Of a stretch of 64,000 nucleotides of DNA, positions 58,983 to 64,000 are shown piece by piece. This DNA comes from Oleiharenicola sp. (GTDB lineage: Bacteria > Verrucomicrobiota > Verrucomicrobiia > Opitutales > Opitutaceae), in contig JANYDW010000042.1 of NCBI GenBank assembly GCA_025363455.1, positions 1 through 64,000 on the forward strand, read 5' to 3'. Below the pieces are notes generated by a model that saw only the letters and a program-made list of their open reading frames with translations, did no database searches and had not been told where the DNA came from. Numbering within the stretch: the stretch's first letter is position 1; each line of letters opens with the position of its first letter. A program made the translations under genes and the position numbers.

Positions 58983-60437
58983 TCAGTTTCCGCCCAGCAA
59001 GTGGCGCAGCGCCAGCGGCACTCCAAGCACCATGACGACGGCCTGTTGGAACGAGGAAACCCAGGCCGCCATCGTCAGCTCGGCGTTGAACGACCAGGCG
59101 GTCAGCAAGATCATGAAGAGCCCGGCGAAGGAAAACATCGGGCTGAAGGTCGACCAGAGCTGGAGTTTCTTTAGGACAAAGCCCCAAAAGGCCCCGAGGA
59201 GAATGGCGCCGATCAGGCCGAAGTTTGCATACGACTCGGTCAGGAGTCCGAACGCGATGGTGGTGGTGTTGGTGTCCTCCTCGCGTTGGAGCCCGTAATA
59301 CATGCCGAGCTGGAAGGTCGCGACGTGGGAGCGGGGTTTCTCCGCCCAGAAGAGCCGGGGGATCAACTGGGGCAACACATGCCGGTAGGTCGAGCCATAG
59401 AGGTAGTCCTGCCGCCCCGGGGTGTTGTCGATGATCAGGCAGAGTAGGTGCATCAGGGAAGTGCGCTCGAGCATCTTCTGACTCACCGATTTGTCGCCGC
59501 TGGTCGGTTGCAGGCCAAAGTTGAACCATTCGGTAAAGTACGCGGGCAATTGCGTGAAGGTGGGTGAAGGGTATAATTCGTCCCAATATTTGGTGCGCAT
59601 CCGGGTCTTGCCCGTATGCAGGACGGCGATGACGGCAAAGCTGGCGACGATGACGACCCAGGGGATGCGCTTGCCGCCGGAGAGGTAGCCCAGGAGTGCA
59701 ATACCCAGCAAGCCGATGGAGCTGATTAGGATCAACCCGACACTCATCAGAATAAGCTGCGGGACCAGGGTACAGACGAATACCACTTTCTCTCCCTGGC
59801 TCAGTTCACCGCGGCCCCAGCGCTGGCTGCCGACAAAGGTGCAGAGGATGCCAAGGCCGTAAAACACCGCCCGCAGTGGACTCACGAAGTCCGGCGGGAT
59901 CCAGGAGGTGAACCCGCTGATCGCGATGTAGGCCAGCGAGAAGATGAGTCCGTAGACGATCTTGCCCTCAAACTGTTGGGATAGGAGGGACTCGCGCCAG
60001 AATGCGCCCCGGCCGGGCAACCCTCGCGTGATGCGGTAGACCAGATTGGCAGCGACAAGATAGAGCACCACGGCCCAGCCGGCATGGCTGATCACGTCGT
60101 CCGAGTAAACGGCGAGCTGGTCGCGGGCATTGATGAGGGGTAACGCATAGGCATTGGCGCAGAGCAGCATGATGGTCTCGAAGGCAGGGAACCGGCTGCC
60201 CCCGGTCCGGGCCCAAAACAACGAAGGCAGAACTGACAGGACGAAGATCAGCAAGCCCTGAAAGAGGTGCAGCGGGTCGCCCACATCCGCCTTGTAGGCC
60301 AGGTAGACGAGTGTGGCCACGAGCAGGACCAACCCCGTCTGGAAAAGCCGGCGACCGCGCGCGACATGCTCGCCGCCGAGCAGGGAGTAATCCATGACGC
60401 TCTCGTCGGGGCGGGGGAGGCGGTTGACGTATTCCAT
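58983..60437 (-). CDS. O-antigen polymerase-like membrane protein (Wzy type)
   Basis: The 484-residue product has ten or more hydrophobic segments and a long loop with FTEWFNFGLQPTSGDKSVSQ. It is less similar to the ligase family than the product of the 53533-54966 gene. The likely role is polymerisation of exopolysaccharide repeat units, from its size, topology and position between glycosyltransferase genes. ATG at 60437 (MEYVNRLPRPDESVM) lies 14 bp past the neighbour's stop. Confidence 0.75.
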   Translation of the reverse strand: MEYVNRLPRPDESVMDYSLLGGEHVARGRRLFQTGLVLLVATLVYLAYKADVGDPLHLFQGLLIFVLSVLPSLFWARTGGSRFPAFETIMLLCANAYALPLINARDQLAVYSDDVISHAGWAVVLYLVAANLVYRITRGLPGRGAFWRESLLSQQFEGKIVYGLIFSLAYIAISGFTSWIPPDFVSPLRAVFYGLGILCTFVGSQRWGRGELSQGEKVVFVCTLVPQLILMSVGLILISSIGLLGIALLGYLSGGKRIPWVVIVASFAVIAVLHTGKTRMRTKYWDELYPSPTFTQLPAYFTEWFNFGLQPTSGDKSVSQKMLERTSLMHLLCLIIDNTPGRQDYLYGSTYRHVLPQLIPRLFWAEKPRSHVATFQLGMYYGLQREEDTNTTTIAFGLLTESYANFGLIGAILLGAFWGFVLKKLQLWSTFSPMFSFAGLFMILLTAWSFNAELTMAAWVSSFQQAVVMVLGVPLALRHLLGGN

Positions 60438-60451
60438 GGGTAGAGGCGTGT

Positions 60452-61753
60452 TCAGCGGGCCCGGTCGAACAGGGCGCATTGCCGGCGGGTGAGTTCTTCG
60501 GCGAGGTAATTCAACTTGAAGAGCTGCTCGTTGCGCGGCCGGAGCGAGCCGGGCGGGAAGCCCGCGACCGCCAGGTCGAAGAAACCCGCCAGGTCGGCAT
60601 AGGCCTGCTCCTTTGATTCCTCGCTGGCAAAGCGCACCAGGAAGGCACAGCCCAAGTCATCCAGCAGGCGTTCCATGACGCTGCCGCGGAAGACCACGCC
60701 GAGAATGGGCCGACCGGTCAGAAAATAGGGATAGATCTTCGAGGGGGAATAGGCCAGGTCGCTGGACCCTGGCAAGAGCAGGACATCCGCCTGACGCTGC
60801 CAGCGCATCGCTTCGAAATGGCCGATGCGATGCGGAATTTCCGATACGGCATCGGCGACGCCGCATTCCTCAGCCACCGGCAGGACCGAGGGTTGGCCCT
60901 TGCCCGGCGCGACATAGCTGGTGCCGACGAAATGAAAGCGCAGGCGTGCGGCGCTGTCCGGTCGGATGGCCCGGTAGCGCCGCAGCCCGTCGAAGAGGAC
61001 GGTCAGGGAATGCGGCATCACGGGCCCCGAGGCCCCGGTGTAGAGGAAATGAATCTCGCCGTGTTCCCGGCTGTACAGCGGTTGCGTCAGCAGGTGGGCC
61101 GAGGCCTGCAACAAATCCTCGCGGCTGCCGCCGAAGCCGATGACCTCCGCGGGTACGCGAGCGAAATCCGGATAACGGGTGCGGAGATCCTCGAGATAAC
61201 TCGGTGACACACTCATGACCGCGCCCACCCGCCGGTACGTCCAACCTTCGAAGAGCCAGGCTTGGAGGCGGGCGAACTGGTATTTCCATCCGCCCGGGGG
61301 CGACCGGGACCCGTGGCGTTCGTAATAGTCGGTGCGCCACGGGTCCTGGACGTCGATCACATAAGGCACGCCAAACCATTTCCGCCACAGCCGGCCGAGC
61401 GGAAAGGTGATGAACTGGGTGGTGGAGAAAAAAACCAGGTCGAACTTCTCTGCCCGGAGCAGCCGGGTGCCGGACCAGAGCAGGAAGGGCAGCATGCGGA
61501 GGCCGGTGTTGCCGAGGCCGCACCAGCGGGTCAGGCGCAGGGACAGGGCCGGGATGCGGATGATCCGGATCCCCGGAGGAATGGACTCCAGCAGCTCGGG
61601 TTCGCGCACGCCTTCCTGGTATTGATCCTCGAGCGTGAGCACGACCGGTTCCCAGCCGCAGCTCCGGTAATGAGGCAGGCTCATCCGGACGCGCTGCATG
61701 TCCGGCGCGTTGAGCGGCGGAAAATGTGGCGAAATGATGAGAACTTTTTTCAT
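60452..61753 (-). CDS. Glycosyltransferase (GT4-like)
   Basis: The 433-residue product starts MKKVLIISPHFPPLNAPDMQ and carries VVLTLEDQYQEGVREPELLE and PYVIDVQDPWRTDYYERHG. The C-terminal half contains IHFLYTGASGPVMPHSLTVL and SDLAYSPSKIYPYFLTGRPI. The N-terminal form resembles WcaI/PelF-like GT4 enzymes. The start overlaps the methyltransferase stop by 4 bp. Confidence 0.85.
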   Translation of the reverse strand: MKKVLIISPHFPPLNAPDMQRVRMSLPHYRSCGWEPVVLTLEDQYQEGVREPELLESIPPGIRIIRIPALSLRLTRWCGLGNTGLRMLPFLLWSGTRLLRAEKFDLVFFSTTQFITFPLGRLWRKWFGVPYVIDVQDPWRTDYYERHGSRSPPGGWKYQFARLQAWLFEGWTYRRVGAVMSVSPSYLEDLRTRYPDFARVPAEVIGFGGSREDLLQASAHLLTQPLYSREHGEIHFLYTGASGPVMPHSLTVLFDGLRRYRAIRPDSAARLRFHFVGTSYVAPGKGQPSVLPVAEECGVADAVSEIPHRIGHFEAMRWQRQADVLLLPGSSDLAYSPSKIYPYFLTGRPILGVVFRGSVMERLLDDLGCAFLVRFASEESKEQAYADLAGFFDLAVAGFPPGSLRPRNEQLFKLNYLAEELTRRQCALFDRAR

Positions 61754-62400
61754 GGACGAGGCGCCCCACCCAATGTGAGCGGGAGAAGAATGCGGATATC
61801 CCACGTTTTGTCACCGCCACCGTTTGTGGTGGTGATGGCCTGCCCGGTGGTGAAAAAACCTCCGAGCCGACGCCAGATTGCGGGCGCATTGTCCCAGCGG
61901 TAGAGTGAAACGACGAGCACGCCCCCAGGTGCCAGGGCCCTGGCCAACCCGCGGAGTGTCGCGGCTGGATCATAAAAGTAGCCGATGACCTCGTTCGCCA
62001 CAATCACATCATAGGGGCCAGTCGGCCTCCACGTTTCGAGATCAACCTGTTGAAAGTGCGCGTCGGGGAGTGCGGACTCCTGCGCCACGCGGATGGCTTC
62101 AGGAGAGAGATCGACGCCATGGTAGGCAGCCAGTTCACCAGGCTTGAAGAGGGTGGCGAGGCGGCCGCTGCCACATCCGGCGTCGAGCAGACGGGGCCGG
62201 CGGTGCTGTGCGCGGATCAAGGCGGCCAGGGCGGCATATCGCGCCTGTTCGTCGGGTGAATCCAGCAATTGCCAATGACCGGATCGATACTCCGCGTCGA
62301 AGGCCGCGGCGGGCACCGGATGACCGAAGCCCCGCGGTCCGTCGATGAAGCGGCGGCGGAGGTGGCGGAGCATTTTAGCGAGCATGGAAGCGGGGAACAT
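61750..62400 (-). CDS. SAM-dependent methyltransferase
   Basis: The 216-residue class I methyltransferase has the SAM motif LLDAGCGSGRLATLF, then YHGVDLSPEAIRVAQE and YDVIVANEVIGYFYDP as motif post-I/IV, and APGGVLVVSLYRWD. It probably modifies a sugar in the exopolysaccharide. Start is the ATG at 62400, one base short of the previous gene's stop (junction TTGATG). Confidence 0.9.
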   Translation of the reverse strand: MFPASMLAKMLRHLRRRFIDGPRGFGHPVPAAAFDAEYRSGHWQLLDSPDEQARYAALAALIRAQHRRPRLLDAGCGSGRLATLFKPGELAAYHGVDLSPEAIRVAQESALPDAHFQQVDLETWRPTGPYDVIVANEVIGYFYDPAATLRGLARALAPGGVLVVSLYRWDNAPAIWRRLGGFFTTGQAITTTNGGGDKTWDIRILLPLTLGGAPRP

Positions 62401-63149
62401 CAACCTTCGAAGAAAAATTCCTCGGTCGTCGCGAAACTATCGGCAAACCCGGATGGTAGCACCGGATCCGGCCATGGTGGTGTGGGCTCGGTCTGAGAAA
62501 CGTAACAGGCCAGAGCCGCGCGCTTGGCGGCGGCGTGCGCCGGGAAAGCCAGCCGCCATACACGCCGGGTCAAGCCGGGGCGAATGAGCTGCTGCGGGCT
62601 CCACCGGGCCCAGACGGGATACTCTAGGATACGGGTCCTGAGGGCAGACAATTGCAGGGCGCGTTGGGCGACCCGGAAAGCGGCTTCATGCTCCGAACTG
62701 CCGTCGGCGCGACAGGGAAGAAACAACTCGGTCGGCACTAGGGCGGAGATCATGCCGGCTATTCGCCTGGCTAGGGCCTCGCTCTCCTCCGGGCGGAGAT
62801 GGGCCAGGGTGCCGTCAACCGCGTCGAGAAAGTGGAGCGACGTGGCCTCGACCCGCAGCCCCTGCATGGCTTGGATGGCTTCAGCGCGGCGAAGGCGTGC
62901 GAGTTCCGCGGGAGGGAGAAGCGGATGTCCGGGGTACGACCCGGCGCCGTCAGTGATATAGACGACGTCCACCGGCAGGCCGGCCATACGCCGCGTGAGG
63001 ATCAGGCCGGCGCAGCCCAGAGCCTCATCGTCTTGATGGGGCGCGAGGATGAGGGTACGGCTGCCCGGCGCCGACCCGAGCGGCCGGCTGCGCAGTCGCA
63101 GGCCGGCGATGACGACGGCGCGGAGGGCGCGACGAAGCAGTTCCTTCAT
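62400..63149 (-). CDS. PIG-L family deacetylase
   Basis: The 249-residue product has the metal motif LAPHQDDEALGCAGL, VVYITDGAGSYPGHPLLPP and PCRADGSSEHEAAFRVAQRAL with the third His. Such enzymes often deacetylate N-acetyl sugars. In this operon it may trim a sugar of the exopolysaccharide. No signal peptide, so cytoplasmic action is likely. The start overlaps the upstream GT by 4 bp. Confidence 0.9.
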   Translation of the reverse strand: MKELLRRALRAVVIAGLRLRSRPLGSAPGSRTLILAPHQDDEALGCAGLILTRRMAGLPVDVVYITDGAGSYPGHPLLPPAELARLRRAEAIQAMQGLRVEATSLHFLDAVDGTLAHLRPEESEALARRIAGMISALVPTELFLPCRADGSSEHEAAFRVAQRALQLSALRTRILEYPVWARWSPQQLIRPGLTRRVWRLAFPAHAAAKRAALACYVSQTEPTPPWPDPVLPSGFADSFATTEEFFFEG

Positions 63150-64000
63150 GGGGCGGGCCGCGCAAGGGCGGCAGCCACGAGCGCAACGAGACCTGGCGCT
63201 TCCCGTTCCCAGCTGTAGGAAGTTTCCGCGGCGGTGCGCGCGCTGCGCTGCATGGTCGCGAGCCGTGCCGGGTCGCCGATGAGTTCATCGAGCGCGGCAG
63301 CGGTGGCGGCGGGGGCCGCGAGATCGATGAGCCGGACGGCACCGGGGGCGCGGGCCAGTACTTCGCGCTGGCCCGCCGTGGGCGTGGCGACGACGGCGAG
63401 CCCGGCATTGAGATACTGGAGGATCTTGTTCGTGATAGTGAGATCGCGATTGACGATCCACGACTGTTCGAGCGCGAGGCCGACATCGTGCTGCGCGATC
63501 AGTGCCGGCAACTCGGGCGGCGGCACGAGCGGCCGCAGCGTGATCCGGCTCGCGAATGCGGGGGGGAGACGCGTGAGCAGTTCACGGTCAAATCCGGGAC
63601 TGGGCTGGCCGAGCAGCACGAGCCGGCTCGGTTGTTTGGTCAACACCCAGGCGGCGCAAAATTCCTCCAAGCCCCGGCCACGTCCGAGGGTCTGGGAAAA
63701 CCAAAAGAAGGCGGGCGGCGAGCCCGGCGGGCCGGAGCGCGGGTCCGGCTGCAGCGGAAAGGAATTGGTCAGCACGTGCGGTGGCGGGGCGCCGGAGCGG
63801 GCGGCCAGCGCGGCGCTGAGCGCGACGGAGGTGGTCGTCGTGTAGGCCGCGTGGTGCAGCAGCTGGTGCTCCAAGCCTCGCAACAGGCCGAGCGGCCGGC
63901 CCCGTCGGTCGGTCGGCAGCAGATCCTCAGAGTGCCAGTCCTCGAAGTCCGCGGCCACTTTCCGACCGGAGCGCAACAGGTCGCAACCGATCCAGAAGGG
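63146..64000 (-). CDS. Glycosyltransferase (GT4), 5' end beyond the window
   Basis: The coding frame stays open through the right edge (PFWIGCDLLRSGRKVAADF), so the start is outside. The 284 visible residues include FEDWHSEDLL, PPAFFWFSQTLGRGRGLEEF, RLVLLGQPSPGFDRELL and the donor-site region TNKILQYLNAGLAVVATPTA. Sugar unknown. It overlaps the PIG-L gene start by 4 bp, and the operon therefore continues beyond 64000. Confidence 0.82.
   Translation of the reverse strand, partial: PFWIGCDLLRSGRKVAADFEDWHSEDLLPTDRRGRPLGLLRGLEHQLLHHAAYTTTTSVALSAALAARSGAPPPHVLTNSFPLQPDPRSGPPGSPPAFFWFSQTLGRGRGLEEFCAAWVLTKQPSRLVLLGQPSPGFDRELLTRLPPAFASRITLRPLVPPPELPALIAQHDVGLALEQSWIVNRDLTITNKILQYLNAGLAVVATPTAGQREVLARAPGAVRLIDLAAPAATAAALDELIGDPARLATMQRSARTAAETSYSWEREAPGLVALVAAALARPAP

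Overview
The window looks like a high-GC chromosome segment from a Verrucomicrobiota bacterium, most likely family Opitutaceae. The evidence is a VPEGG-type PEP-CTERM protein, the small basic protein typical of the Planctomycetes-Verrucomicrobia-Chlamydiae group, a pyrophosphate-dependent phosphofructokinase, few recognisable Shine-Dalgarno sequences, and very many intergenic palindromes. The species assignment is inference.

Layout. 1-1.4 kb: a lower-GC rhomboid protease gene cut off at a possible insertion-sequence end, beside tRNA-Arg(CCG). 1.8-5.3 kb: pfp, a DedA membrane protein, the small basic protein, cutA and a PEP-CTERM surface protein. 5.6-21.2 kb: housekeeping genes (rpoZ, smpB, thrB, a receiver protein, trmL, coaD, pgsA-pgpA, an aroQ / NusG-like / beta-barrel operon, a Nif3 protein, dCMP deaminase, yqgE, bL36-bL31, serB, a Na+/H+ antiporter, glutamate dehydrogenase, uvrB). 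21.4-23.9 kb: an accessory patch with an AT-richer two-gene unit that includes a HEPN-like protein. 23.9-29.0 kb: an acyP-ABC transporter-menA operon, trxA and scpA. 29.1-36.5 kb: a lone nuoA, a PTS-EIIA/diadenylate cyclase fusion, bL33, Mrp, TolB, a YmdB-type phosphoesterase, a PIG-L protein and an OsmC protein. 36.6-49.8 kb: argH, an MFS transporter, mutL, glgP, a TMEM175-like channel, a YdbH/AsmA-like protein and a flavin disulfide oxidoreductase. 50.0-64.0 kb: a tightly overlapping minus-strand exopolysaccharide operon (glycosyltransferases, two polymerase/ligase-type membrane proteins, acetyltransferase, methyltransferase, PIG-L deacetylase, initiating sugar-phosphate transferase) that continues past the right edge.

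The most unusual property is repeat content. I can separate at least ten families of short dispersed palindromes, called A to L below. They fill most intergenic gaps, are sometimes nested, often end at start codons, and in five places supply the TAG stop of the preceding gene. One copy of the 55-bp family B lies inside mutL and is translated in frame as part of the linker. Other items worth attention are the EIIA-cyclase fusion, a MutL that lacks its metal-binding endonuclease motifs, cysteine-free versions of bL31, bL33 and bL36, and the HEPN-like gene pair.
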